A stretch of 64,000 nucleotides of DNA from the NCBI GenBank assembly GCA_949752795.1, contig OX457057.1, positions 162,789,980-162,853,979 on the forward strand. Direction: 5' to 3'. This document shows, one piece after another, positions 22,601 through 34,605 of the stretch. Position 1 is the stretch's first letter. The number at the start of each line of letters is the position of its first letter. The position numbers and the translations under genes are program-made. Source of the stretch: Hyperoodon ampullatus (taxonomy: Eukaryota > Chordata > Mammalia > Artiodactyla > Ziphiidae). Under the pieces are notes generated by a model, which was not told the DNA's origin, ran no database searches, and worked only from the letters and a program-made list of their open reading frames with translations.

Positions 22601-24062
22601 AAGGCTAAGTTGTAAACAGTAAAAAAGGAAATTTTATTTCAAATAACTTCTATTGAAATCAGTCCTATTCAAAACTTAGTTCTCAGACCTCTGGTGGTCC
22701 ACAAACTGTTTGCTATGAGGCTGTGTCAAGATGAATACAAAAATCGAGAATAAGTGTTTAGAAAGCTTTACAGAAATTTGACAGAGTAATTTTATATCTA
22801 TTGAATCTAATAAAAAATTGCAGCTTGTTTTTTTTTTCATTTCTCTAGTTATCCATTTTTATTGTGTTTTGCTAAAGTACTGGTACACAACAGACTGAAA
22901 AAATTTTTTAGACGGAGATAGTTTGAGTAGTGCTATTATTAAATGCATTTAATTCTGACTATAACTCTCCAGTTGCTCCCTCTTTAAAGCTTCTTTCTGG
23001 ATTTAGAGGGAACTCAAGAGGCTTATCCCCTGACTTCAGGGAGAACCTCATATATCAATTAGATGATGATCCATTTTAATTAAGAATCATGCTAACAATT
23101 CAGCTATGCTGACCAAACTCCTTAAGCATCTTAGTGGAGTGAGGGACAGCTGGTTCATATTCTTTGGCATATGTTATCAAAAGTAGAAGCAACTAGATGG
23201 TGATAGAATACTGTTCTATTTCATTTTTCTAATACTTGAAGCCATTAATCCTTACACAACTCTTTTGTAAGGCCAGCCTTGCACCTCTTTGGAATCGTCT
23301 TAATTCAAAGCACACAAGTACACATAGAAGTAAGACACGTTTGATTCAGATATAAATGCAAATAAAGACAGGTCTTCACTATCTAAAAACTTGTGCTCTG
23401 AAATGGAAAACACACAGTGAATGTTTATTCCTACTATAAAACGGGTTTTTTCTATCCCTAGGCTGTAAAAACCAAAATAAAGTTTAATATGCAAAGAATA
23501 ATGTACTGAAAGCACATAAACTCAGAAATAAAATTTCAAGTCAGAATCTTTCACCAAAATCATTAGACCATATAGTCTTTGTTCTTTACTTTGCAAAACA
23601 GTTCATTCTAATTGATGATGGATTCTCTCCTGTCAACCTTATCAGTAGCTACTTTTCTTTTTAGATTTCGATGCATCAGGACACCAATTTAATTTATAAA
23701 ATATCAAAAGGTTTGGTAGCATACAAAGTAGAATCTGATGAAGTGTAAAATCACACACAAATATTTAAGATACTACTATGTGGGCCTTCACACATTTTCT
23801 TACTTGTTTTCCTCTAATTAATTAGATTATCCTTTTGGTTTTACAAAAGTCTGGATATTTACAAGTACCTTCAGTTCTTTTGATGCCTATTTTTGAGATA
23901 TGAAAAATATAGACATACACACAGGAAAGCCCAGTCTAAAGTGAGTCTAAAGTGAGATGAAAAAGAAAAATGGGCTAGACTCACTTCTTTGTTATCCATC
24001 TATCAAGGAAGAAGAAATACAGCCTGCAGCAAGTTTTCTCAAATTCATTTTAGACCAAATGA
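22601..24062. other. Unlabelled sequence
   Basis: No gene or clear repeat. The 22,650-22,730 segment ('cttagttctcagacctctggtggtccacaaactg') has the flavour of an ancient DNA-transposon remnant but is too short to assign. The direct duplication 'agtctaaagtgag' at about 23,932-23,956 is a small local repeat. Confidence 0.4.
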
Positions 24063-24250
24063 TAATTCTTTGTGTGTGTGTTTGGTGGCATGTGCTAGCG
24101 GAGAAAACTGTTCTATGAACTGAAGGGCATTTAGCAGCACCCCTCGCTTCTGCCCACTAGATACTAGAAGCTCCCTGAAGCTACCCTTACTCCCTAGTCA
24201 TGATGATCAAAAATGTTTCCAGACACTGCCCCCAGTTAAGAACCGCTGAT
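24063..24250 (-). mobile_element. MER5A-like hAT-Charlie element
   Basis: On the minus strand it begins 'cagcggttcttaactgggggca' (22 bp terminal region at 24229-24250). It contains reversed MER5 phrases: 'gggcatttagcagcaccc', 'cccactagatactagaagc', 'tgatgatcaaaaatgtttccagacactgcc'. It is non-autonomous and pan-placental. Confidence 0.75.
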
Positions 24251-25664
24251 TGACAGTAGAGAATAATAGCTCCAAACTTTTTTCGCCAACACATACTGTC
24301 ATTAAAAAATAAATTTGAGCATGCATCTCTATCTAGTTATATTTATGAATTACATACATAGACTATTTTACTAACGTTACATACATTGTAAAGCATAAAT
24401 TTAAACAGAATGAGATTTTAAAATATCAATAGCAGTGCTAATACTTTTAAGACCTGAACCCAGAGGATTATTTTGTGTACTCCCAGGGATGTTGTACACA
24501 CCACACTTTTGAGACAACTGGCATAGATTATATTCACAGATTGGAGATTTGGTTCTTTTGCTAGCTCAGTTACTGATCTACACTGAGACTTCGAGACAAT
24601 CAGAGTTAATATAACTCTAATATATGGTATAAAATGTTATTACGACCTTTGTTGAAAATGAAATAATTCTAAAGCTTTCAAGACACTGTATTAATTAAAT
24701 TCTTGATATTATTAAGAAGTATGATCTTGAGACCAATGACTCAGGATGAATTCTCTGGTTGACTATGATCTTTCCTTCTCCTATATCTGATACTTGTACA
24801 TATTATTAGTTCAAAAAATGATAGATGCAGTATTCCTACCAGTTACCACAAAGTTCCACAACCCTTATTTTCAACTGACTCCAATACTGGACCAGGAATT
24901 AGTTATTATATCCTTACATGATAATCAATCTTTATTAAAATTATGTGCGGTATATGTACCAGGGAATATAAGAACTATAATTATAGCTATTGCTAAAAGT
25001 CTCTTATTTATGCCATAATGATCTCGCCACATGGTTTTGGAGACTATCATGAATCGTTTACTTATGATGCCTCATGGTTGATAATGATGCTTTGATATCT
25101 GTGTAAAATCGCTCCAGATTTTACAAAGGTAACATAAATAAACATTAGAAGTGGATGACAATAATTGCTATGGTTACGTGCCTATATTCTGGATGCTTCT
25201 AACAACCATATGGGTTTTTCTTTTATAATTGGTGCAAGTGAATATGGCTCCATATTAAGCAAACTTAGTGGTCCCATCTATGAATCACTGAGTCAAAACA
25301 GAAGAAATGTCTGAGGAATAGGGGGTTATATAATTGAGAAATTAAGTACTTTTAGTGACTCCTAGAGTTCTTCACCCTAGAACAATGCAATTTAGTTCAT
25401 ATTTAGGCTAATATACAGATATTTGTAAATACTAAATATAATTTACCTTCTAAATAGTAATACTCCATAAATGTTTGTTGAATTAGAATTAAACGTAGAA
25501 TCAGAAAGTAAGTTTAAGGATTTTACTATTTCTAGGTTTTATTTAAACATGCTTTGTGACAGGAAATATTTTAAATTATCTGTTAAGTAAAATTACTTTA
25601 GTGGTAGACTTTTTGGTGACATAATTAATATTGTGCTAAAAGCGAAACTACAGTCATCCATTTC
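24251..25664. other. Unlabelled sequence
   Basis: No named repeat with confidence. The plus-strand 74-codon frame 24794-25018 is hydrophobic but matches no family I know. Confidence 0.4.
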
Positions 25665-26962
25665 CTGCCATGACCAAGTAACTGATATTGAACTTGCCCT
25701 CCTGCTGTAAACAACTAGAAAACCAGACAAAATATACGAAACAAGATTTTTCAGATATTAGAAAACAGGAAACACAGGACTGTGATCCCTAGGAAACGGA
25801 AAACATGTCAGATAAGCCTTATGACAATCCTGGGTTTTAAACTGGAGGCATTTTCTGAATATTGGCACAGGCCAGAACACAGGCAGAACACAATCGTCTC
25901 ACTGAATTTGAGGAGACAAAAATGGGAGTTCAGGGAGATTGAGGCTGATGGAATTTGCGGGTAAAATATTAGAGAAAAGGAAATTACACAGAGAAAGAGA
26001 TCCAGAAATCTGCATGGGGATCCCTTTGAGTGACTGGTTGCATAATTAAGCTGCATGTGTGGAGGATTAAACTTCATGACTACTGGCCAAGAAAACTACT
26101 AGGGAGCTATAAACTGGAAAATCCTCACAACTCAGCTCTGGAAGATATTTGAGATCCCTCAAGTCAAAGAAGAAATCTTGTTTAATACCCAAAGCATGTG
26201 TAGATATCCCCAAAGGTTATGCATTGGTAGCAGGACTAAATTAGCTGAAGAAAAAAAGGCTACTTTATACCCATCCTAACACAGCTTTAGGTCAAGCCTC
26301 AAAACTAACAAGCTGATTCTCAATAAATGTAAATTCAATCATAATTAGAGGAAGACAACAAAAAGCAAAAAATCAACAATGTAAAATTCACACTGTCCAA
26401 AATCCAATCAAAAGTTACTACCCATGTTGAGAAGTAGGAAAAAGTGAAACATAACCAGTAGGAAAATTAGTCAGTAGTTACAATACCAGAAATGAAAGAG
26501 ATGATGGACTTAACAGATAGGGACTATAAAAGAACTATTAAAATATGTTTAAGGACTTGAAGGAAGACAAGATAAGAGGCAAAGAAATGGAAGAAATTTT
26601 TTAAAGAACCAAATGGAATTTATGAAACTGAAAAATACAATATCTGAAATGAAAATTTTACTTGATGGGTAGAAGAGCAGATCAGATTACATTCCACAAA
26701 AGCAAATATCGTTAAACATGAAGAGAGAGCAATTCAAAATATATCAGTTGGAAAATAGATGTGGGAGAGGAGGCTGACAATAATGACCAGTAGTCTGTGG
26801 GACCATATCAAGCAATTCCTGAAGGAGAGGATAGACCGGGAGGCAACAGAAATAAAGTTGAAGAAGTCTGAAATCTGTAAAAATTTGAACTAAAAATCCA
26901 TAAAACCAACAACAAATCCCAAGCAGGATAAAGCCAGGGAAACCACACCAAGACACATAATA

Positions 26963-27155
26963 CAGTTGACCCTTGAAAAACACAGGGGGTTGGGGTGTCA
27001 ACCCTGCCACATATAACTTTACAGTTGGCCTTCCTTATCCCTGGTTCCACATCACCAATTCAACCAACCACAGATCCTAGTACGTATTTACTGAAAACAA
27101 TCCACATGTAAGTGGACCCCTGCAGTTCAAACCTGTGTTGTTCAAGGGTCAACTG
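26963..27155 (+). mobile_element. Tigger-type (pogo/Tc1-mariner) MITE
   Basis: Perfect 15 bp terminal inverted repeats, cagttgacccttgaa, lie at 26963-26977 and as the reverse complement at 27141-27155. They are flanked by TA dinucleotides (26961-26962, 27156-27157), the TSD of Tc1/mariner elements. At 193 bp it is non-autonomous and carries no transposase. Sequence type matches the Tigger2/MER28 group from memory; strand is arbitrary. It sits inside the ORF1 region of the old L1. Confidence 0.88.
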
Positions 27156-27836
27156 TAATTAAATTGCTGAAAACTAGTTATAAAAAGAAAAATAATAAAG
27201 TGAGCCAGTGGGTTGGGGGATATACCATGAAGAGGAACAAACGTGAGAATAACTTGATTACTCATCAGAAAAAATTCAGGCTTCAAGATGATGGAACAAC
27301 GTTTCTATGAGCAGGAGAAAAAGAAAAAAAAAAACACCAAACAAACAAAAACACCCTGTCATACTGAATTCTATATTTAGGGGGGAAAAAAACCTTCAAA
27401 AATGAAGGGGGGAAAGAAAAGACATTTGGGGGCAAATAGAGCTGAGTGAATTCACTTAGAGCTTGCTTAAGTGTAAAACAAGCAGGGGGAAAAAAAGAAA
27501 CAAATAAATGGAACTGAAAATGGGAAAACAATAGAGAAAAATCAACAAAACCAGAAGCTAGTTCTTTGAAAGGATCAATAAAATTTCTAAATCTCTACCA
27601 CAGGTAAACAAAAAGACAGAAAACACAAATTATCAATTACCAGGGGAAAAAAAGAGAAGTCATAACTACTGATCACACAGACATTACAGGATAATAAATG
27701 AATATTACAAACAACTCTGCCCATAAATTTGAAAACTTAAATGAAATAGTTCCTGAAAGACTTAACTTACCAAAACTCACACAAAAATAAAAAACGTTAA
27801 TAACCTTATGTATATTAAAGAAAATGAATCAATAAT

Positions 27837-28347
27837 TAAAACAGGGAAGAAAAAAATCTGACTCCATATTGGATCTGTTTCTTTTACTTTAATGTTTGTA
27901 TTCTACTGCTTTTGCTACAAATTAATCACTGAAGGGATGTTGCCTATAGCTTAACGTATACATAACGGCCCATATCTCCAGGGAACCCAGTTTCCCACGC
28001 CTGAACTTTAAGCTAAAATACCTTTGTTTAAGGTCACAGGAAACATCCTGACTTGGCCCACCTGTGCATGGCTGCAGGAAAGAAGAAATTAACACAGGCC
28101 CTGCAGAGTCTGGCAGAACCAGGAAATACTTGCAACAGCTTATCACCTTTTTTACTTTACCTCCCCCTCTCTGCTCTATAAAAGAAACTAGCATCCAAAC
28201 CTGGATAAGATGTTTCTTTGGGACACTAGTCCACTATCTTCTCGGTCTGCAGGCTTTGCTAATGAAATCATTATTCCTTGCCCCAATACCGTGTCTCTTG
28301 ATTTACTGCTGTGGTGTGGAGAGCAGTACAGCTTGGACTGGGTAACA
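27837..28347 (+). mobile_element. Solo LTR of an endogenous retrovirus
   Basis: About 510 bp interrupts the L1 ORF2 between 'gaatcaataat' and 'aataatcttcta', which are contiguous in an L1. The last bases are ...ggtaaca, and a 4 bp duplication taat is proposed at 27833-27836 and 28348-28351. The 5' end would then read TA instead of canonical TG (a mutation, or my boundary is off). A TATA-like box lies at 28177-28184, and the downstream part ('ccccaataccgtgtctcttgattta') is typical of gammaretrovirus-like (ERV1) LTRs. No internal viral genes are present; solo LTRs arise by LTR-LTR recombination. Confidence 0.65.
28177..28184 (+). promoter_or_regulatory. TATA-like box in the solo LTR
   Basis: tataaaag preceded by a C/T-rich stretch (ctccccctctctgctc), about 170 bp before the LTR 3' end, consistent with a U3/R boundary promoter. 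Activity is not shown. Confidence 0.45.
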
Positions 28348-28351
28348 TAAT

Positions 28352-30267
28352 AATCTTCTAAAAACAAAGAACCAGGTCTAGATAGTTTCGGTGGTGGATT
28401 CTACCAAACACATAAGGAACAAGCAATGCTAATTCTCCATAATCTCTTCCAGAAAACAGAAGCAGAGAAACCACCTTCTAACTCATTCTATGAAGCGAGA
28501 ATTATCCTAATACCAAAATCACATAGAGACTTTACAAGGGAAAAAAGAAAACGACCGAACAATCTCTCTCATAAACGTTGACATAAAAATCCTCAACAAA
28601 ATATTAGAAATCAAATCCAATAATGTACAAAACGAATTATACACTACAACCAAGTAGGATTCCAAGCATGATAGAGTAGATCAATAATCAATATAATCCA
28701 CTATATGAAAAGGATAAAGAAGAAAAATCATAAAATCATCTGAAGACAAAAAAAAAAGACTTGGAAAATCCATATAATATTTAAATCAACTATACTTCAA
28801 TTTAAAAAAGGAAAAAAATCCAACACTCATGAATTTTAAAAAAGCTTTCAGCAACTTTCCCCAACTTCATAAAGAATATCTACAAAAAAACTTACATAGC
28901 CAACATCATATTTAATGGTGAGAGACTGGACACTTTTTCCCTAAGATGTGAAATACGGCAAGGATGTGCACTCTCACCACTCTTACGCAACATCCTACTA
29001 AAAGTCGTAACTACTGCACTAAGACAAGAAAAGAAATAAAAGCCATCCAGATTGGAAAGGAAGAAATAAAACTGTCTTTATTTGCAGATGACATGGATAT
29101 CTGTAGACAAAAAACCAAAAAATCTCCTGGAACCAGTAAGCAGTTATAGCAAGGTCACAGGATACAAAGTTAAACAAACATTAATTGCTTCTCTATACAC
29201 CAACAAAGAACAATTGTAATTAGAAAAATTTAAAATACCATTTATAAAAGCATCTCACTCTCTTCCAAAAAAGAAAAGAAATACTTAGGTATAAATCTAA
29301 CAAAATATGACCAGAAACTATATGCAAAAACTACAAAACGTTGATGAAAGAAATCAAAGAATATCTAAATAAATGATGAGCTATTCCATGTACTGGAACA
29401 CTCATTACTGAAAAAGTGTCAATTCTACAAACTTGATCTATATATATCAACACAACCTCAATCAAATTCCTAGCAAGTTATATTGTGGATACCAACAAAC
29501 TGTTTCTAAGGCTTTATAAAATGGAAAAAGACTAAGAATAACCAACATAATACTAAAAAAGAACAAAGATGAAGGATCACACTGCCAGATCTTAAGACTA
29601 ACTATAAAGCTGCAGAAATCAGGACAGCATGGTATTGGCAAAAGAAAAGACAAATAGATCAATGGAAAAGAATGAAGAGCCGAAAGGAGACCCACACATA
29701 TATAGTTAACTGATTTTTGACAAAAGCAAAAAGGCAATGTAACGGAGAAAGGATAGTCTTCCAACAAATCAGATGTCTATACGTAAAACAATGTACCCAG
29801 ACACAGATCTAACACCTTTCACAAAAATTAACTAAAAATAGAACACAGACCTAAATGCAAAATGCAAAACTATAAAACTTGTAGAAGAGAACATAGGAAA
29901 AATTCTATGTCACCTGGCGTTTCATGTTTGGTTTTTAGATGTGGCATCAAAAATACATAATCCATGAAAGAAAAAATTGATTAAGTAGGACTTCATTAAA
30001 ATTAAAAACTTGTGCTTTGCAAAAGATAGCTCTAAGAAAAAAGACAAGCCATATTTTCTGCAAGAAAGTATTTGTAAAACACATATCTGACATAGGACTT
30101 GTCTTCAAAATATACAAAGAATAATTAAAATTCAACAGTAAGAAAATAAACAACCTATTAAAAAATGGGCAAAAGATCTGAAGAGATACCTCAACAAAAA
30201 ATATACAGATAGCAAATACGCATATGAAAAGATGATCACGTGTCACTGGGGAAATTCAAATTAAAAC
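28352..30267 (+). pseudogene. Decayed ORF2 (reverse transcriptase) of the old L1
   Basis: After the LTR the sequence resumes with 'gattctaccaaacacataag' and runs through the RT domain. The palm motif FADD is still readable at 29081-29092 within the small open frame 28964-29149. The region is followed by 'gatgaaggatcacactgccagatc' and the ORF2 C-terminal region. Stops and indels throughout leave no open stretch above about 65 codons in sense. In a live L1 this part copies RNA into DNA at nicked target sites. This copy cannot. Confidence 0.75.
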
Positions 30268-30279
30268 AACAATAAGATA

Positions 30280-30515
30280 GCAGATACAAACTACTATATA
30301 CAAAATAAAGAAGGTCCCACTGTATAGCACAAGGAAGTATATTCAATGTTTTGTAATAAACTGTAATAAAAAAGAATATGAAAAAAATATGTATAATTGA
30401 ATCACTTTGCTATACACCAGAAACTAAAACATTGTAAATTAACTACACCTCAATTAAAAAAATTTTTTTTAATTTAAAAAAAGAACAGTAAAAAAAAAAA
30501 AAAAAAAAAAAAAAG
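30280..30515 (+). mobile_element. 5'-truncated L1 3' end inserted in older L1
   Basis: The TSD aacaataagata (30268-30279) matches aacagtaagata (30516-30527) with one mismatch. Inside lie the L1 terminal phrases 'actgtatagcacaaggaag' and 'atcactttgctatacaccag', then an A-rich tail. The tail is peculiar: 'aaaaaaagaacagta' occurs before a 23-25 bp A run and again after it (about 30,477-30,490 and 30,509-30,522), as if the 3' junction was copied or slipped. Confidence 0.8.
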
Positions 30516-32540
30516 AACAGTAAGATACCACAACACACTTATTTGAATAGCTAAAATCCAAAACACTGATAATACCAATAGCTGCTAAGAATGCAGAGCA
30601 ACAAGAACTCTCAATCATTGCTGGTAAAAATGAAAAATGGTACAGATGCTGTGAAATACAATTTGGCAATTTCTTGAAAAGCTAAACATAGTCTTATATA
30701 GTCATATGACCTAGCAGTCATGCCTCTAGGTATTTACACAACTGTTTGAAACTTATATCCACACAAAAACCTGCACACAGATGAGCATGGTAGCTTTATT
30801 TATAATCACTAAAACTAGAACCAACCAAAATGTCCTTCAATAGGCAGTGGTAATAATAAGCTATTAAACAAAAGAAAGGAATGAGCTATCAAGACACACA
30901 AAGACATGAAATCTTAAATGCATATTATTAAGTGAACAAAGCCAGTTTGGGAATCCTATATAATATGTATGATTTCAATTGTATGACATTCTGGAGAAGG
31001 CAAAACTGTAAAGATGGTAAACAGATCAATAGTTGCCAGGGTAAGAGGGGACAGGGGTATTGAATAGGTGAAGTACAGGGAATATTTTTAGGCAGCAGAA
31101 CTCCTCGCTATGATACTGCAATGGGGGATACGTGATACTACACATTTGTCAACCCATAGAACTTTATAGCATAAAAGACTGCACTTAAAGGATACAAACT
31201 AAAATCATTTAGGAAGTCGCGGGAGCCCAAGATTGAATGCAGAATCTGATAAAACAAACTACCTCTCATACAAATGAAACAATCTCACTTTAGGTGATGG
31301 GGGTAACAAGTGCTACTGTAAGTAACTCTGGAGTCTGTAAGACTAAAAGTAAAAGAAATTATATATAAGCACTCTACTTTAGGTGATGAAGTGGATTAAC
31401 AATTCTGAAACCCCTACACAGGTATACTGAAATTGAACACTTAAGTAAATGGGTGTCAGACTATGGGAGCCAGGTTTCTCCTTGTTGGAGTGGGAATTCA
31501 CAGATAAGCCATGGAAGGAAGGTAGAATGATCCATGTGGTAATAGAAAACAGTTAGAGACATGAGTATGAACTTATGTTTTAGCTTATACATATACAGAT
31601 GGTTACATTTTAAAATATTTATTTATATGTGTATATACACAGGTCAGTATACACACATATATGTCCTTCCTCTGTCAACTTAGAAAGTCAAGAAGCAACA
31701 GAGCCCCAGTATAAACAAGAACACCTAGTGCCCAGATCTTGAGTCCTAATACCATTCTCCAATAAAAAAAAAGGAACCAGGGCTCTTTGGAGAAATAGCT
31801 GATTCTAGGACTGGGGTAGAAAATATATAAGATGGGCCGGGAGCATCCTGTAGTTCCAGAAAGTAAGGAACATTTTCAGACAAAAGCACAATGATGGGGT
31901 ATGTCAAAAGGACAAAGAGCCAGCTGAAAGAGCTTCCAAAGGCTAAAGTGAGAATAATGTGAACAACAAAAAATATAAAGTAGTATGGATTGTAACCCAA
32001 AGTATGAAATAGTGACATAAATAAGTAAATGGGGGGAAGGCAGAGACAAGGAGGAATAGACAAATCTCCTGTGCAGAATCAATTTCAAATAATTCATGTA
32101 GATACTCCAATTTCAAGAAACTGGAACATAAATCATCACTCCTTAAGTGTGCTCACCAGTGGACTTCCTTCCCAAAAATACAATATGAAAAAGAGGGGAA
32201 AAGAATGACTTCACAGTGTAGAAACTTGACAAATGCTATCTCAGCCAGCTGACCAAGGTCAACATCAATTGTGTTAAATCATGTTCTTAAATGTAATACC
32301 TGAAATAGTAAAACTACTAGATGAAAACATAGCAAAAAAGCTTCTTGACGTTGGTCTGGGCAATGATTTCTGTGATATGATGCCAAAAGCACAGGCAACG
32401 AAAGCAAACATAGACAAATGAGATTGCATCAAACTAAAAAACTTTTGCACAGCAAAGAAACAATAGAGTGAAAAGGCAACCTAAAACTGGGAGAAAATAT
32501 TTGCAAACCTTGTATCTGATAGGGGTTAATATCCAAAATA

Positions 32541-32928
32541 TAGGACTTCCCTGGTGGCGCAGTGGTTAAGAATCTGCCTGCCAATGCAGGGGACACAGCT
32601 TTGAGCCCTGGTCTGTGAAGATCTCACATGCCGTGGAGCAACTAAGGCCGTGCGCCACAACTACTGAGCCCGCTCTCTAGAGCCCATGAGCCACAGCTAC
32701 TGAGCCTGCGTGCCACAACTACTGAAGCCTGTGCACCTAGAGCCTGAGCTCTGCGACAAGAGAAGCCACCGCAATGAGAAGCCCGCGCACTGCAACGAAG
32801 AGTAGCCCCCACTCATAGAAACTACCGAAAGCCCGCACACAGCAACAAAGACCCAATGCAGCCAAAGGTAAATAAATAAATGAATTAAAAAAATTTTTTA
32901 AATACATTTAATAATTTAAAATATATAT
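32541..32928 (+). mobile_element. CHR-type SINE, long form
   Basis: Long-form copy of about 390 bp, the longest in the window, with two extra 'ccacagctactgagcctgcgtg'-type blocks, ending in TAAA units and a T/A-rich (AT)n tail. The TSD atatccaaaata is perfect at 32529-32540 and 32931-32942. The B-box site is degraded (cagctttgagccc), so this copy would be a poor Pol III template. It is third-level nesting: SINE in L1MA in L1M. Confidence 0.9.
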
Positions 32929-33814
32929 ATATATCCAAAATACATAAGGAACTTCAACAATTCAACAGCAAAAAACCCAACCGATGTAAAAAATGGACAA
33001 AGGCCCTCAATAATCATTTTTCAAAATAAGACATACAAAAGGCCAGAATATATATGAAAAGGTGCTCAACATCACTAATAACCAGGGAAATACAAATCAA
33101 AAGCACAATGAAATATCACATCACATCTGTTAGAATAACTACAATCAGAAAAAGGAAAAGATAAGTTGGTGAGAATGTGGAGAAAAGGGAACCCTTGTAC
33201 ACTGTTGGTGGGAATGTAAATTGGTACAGGCTTGTGGAAAATAAGATGGAGGTTCCTCAAAAAATTAAAAGTAGAACTACCCTATGACCCAGCAATCCCA
33301 CTTTTGGGTATATATCCAAAGGAAATAAAACCTGGATCTCGAAGAGATATCTGCAACTCCCATGTTCATTACAGCATTATTCACAATGGCCAAGACACAG
33401 AAACAATCTAAACGTCAAAAGATAAATGGATAAAGAAAATGTGAGATATATACACACACATACATACTTACACACACATATGCAATGGAATACTATTTGG
33501 CCTTTGTAAAGGAGGAAATCCTATCATTTGCAACACCATAAATGAACCTGGAAGACATTATGCTAATTAAGTCAGACACAGAGACACAAATACTGTATGA
33601 TCTCTCTTATATGTAGAATCCGAAATACACATACAGCAGAATGTGGTTGCCAGAGATTAGGGGGGTGGAGAAAATGGGGAGATACTGGTCAAGCGCAAAG
33701 TTTCAGTTATGCAAGATGAATAAACTCAGTTGATTGAATGTACAGTATAGTGACTATAGTTAATAATGCTGTTTTGTATACTTGAAATTAAGTCGGTAGA
33801 TCTTAAGTGTTCTC

Positions 33815-33816
<2 letters not shown>

Positions 33817-33854
<38 letters not shown>
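33817..33854. repeat. (CA)19 microsatellite
   Basis: Thirty-eight bases of uninterrupted CA, located at the position in the L1MA 3' UTR where the consensus has a short CA-rich segment ('tctcaccacacac'), so the repeat probably expanded from L1 sequence. A likely polymorphic locus. Confidence 0.97.
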
Positions 33855-33855
<1 letters not shown>

Positions 33856-34286
33856 CTACGTGAGGTGATGGATATGTTAATTAGCTTGACTGAGGTGATC
33901 ATTTCACAATGCATATCAAAACATCAAGTTGTATACCTTAAATATACACTATTTTTACTTGTCAATTATACCTCAATAAAGCTTAAAAAAAGTGTTACGT
34001 TGATAGTATGCACTCTTGATATGATGTAATGAAAATGGCACTTTACCTCTGCATCTCTCTCCAAGAAACTCCTAACCCAAATCTAATCATGAGAAAAATG
34101 ATACATAAATCTCAACTGAGGCACCTGACCATTACTCCTTAGAATTGTCAGGGTCATCAGAAACAAGGAAAGCCTGAAAACTGTCACAGCCAAGAAACAC
34201 CTAAAGAGATAATGATAACTAAATTTAATGTGGTATCCTGGATAGGATCCTGGAATGGAAAAAACACATAAGGTAAAAACTAAGGA

Positions 34287-34449
34287 GGAACTTCCCTGGT
34301 GGCACAGTGGTTAGGACTCCACACTCCCAATGCAGGGGGCCTGGGTTCGATCCCTGGTCAGGGAACTAGATCCCACATGCATGCCACAACTAAGAGTTCT
34401 CATGTCACAACTAAGGAGCCTGCATGCCACAACTAAGGAGCCTCCCTGC
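34287..34449 (+). mobile_element. Older CHR-type SINE with A-poor end
   Basis: Head 'cttccctggtggcacagtggttaggactcc' and B box ggttcgatccc are present, followed by repeated 'ccacaactaaggagcctgc' blocks. It stops without a poly(A) tail at about 34,449. Relative to the L1 3' UTR consensus, host bases between 'aaaaactaagg' and 'tatcaatattggttc' are missing, so the 3' end of the SINE and part of the host were lost in one deletion (inference). Confidence 0.8.
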
Positions 34450-34605
34450 TATCAATATTGGTTCATTAATTGTGGCAAATGTGCACTAGTAAGATATTAA
34501 TAAGAGGGGAAAATAGGTGTGGAGTATATGGGAATGCTGTAGTATCTTCATAATTCTTATACAAATCTACAACTATTCTATTATTAAAAGTTTATTTAAA
34601 GAAAA

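Larger units (their letters stand above)
32283..33985 (+). mobile_element. L1MA-like 3' end nested in old L1 3' UTR
   Basis: Host L1 UTR breaks off at 'gttaaatcatgtt' and resumes at 'acgttgatagtatg' (33,991). The insert starts in ORF2 ('gtaaaactactagatgaaaacatag') and passes through 'ttgtacactgttggtgggaatg' and 'ctatgacccagcaatccc'. It ends with an L1MA-type 3' UTR ('ggtgatggatatgttaattagc', 'cttgtcaattatacctcaataaagc'). The partial flank match gtgtta on each side is the likely TSD. It carries a CHR SINE and a (CA)19 tract. Confidence 0.82.
25665..34605 (+). mobile_element. Ancient near-full-length LINE-1, heavily nested
   Basis: One L1M-age element in plus sense. Its 5' end and ORF1 region run from about 25,665 to 27,450: 'caaaatccaatcaaaagttac', 'gaaagagatgatggacttaac', 'gaatttatgaaactgaaaaatac'. 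ORF2 runs from about 27,500, with the RT core at 28,350-29,200, and a long 3' UTR runs from 30,950 to 34,605, ending 'ctattattaaaagtttattt'. Removing five later insertions leaves roughly 6 kb. Between ORF1 and ORF2 the endonuclease part appears deleted. All frames are broken. Confidence 0.78.

Noticed and set aside
28064..28345. 93-codon open frame
   Set aside because: It lies wholly inside the solo LTR; LTRs of this kind do not normally encode protein.
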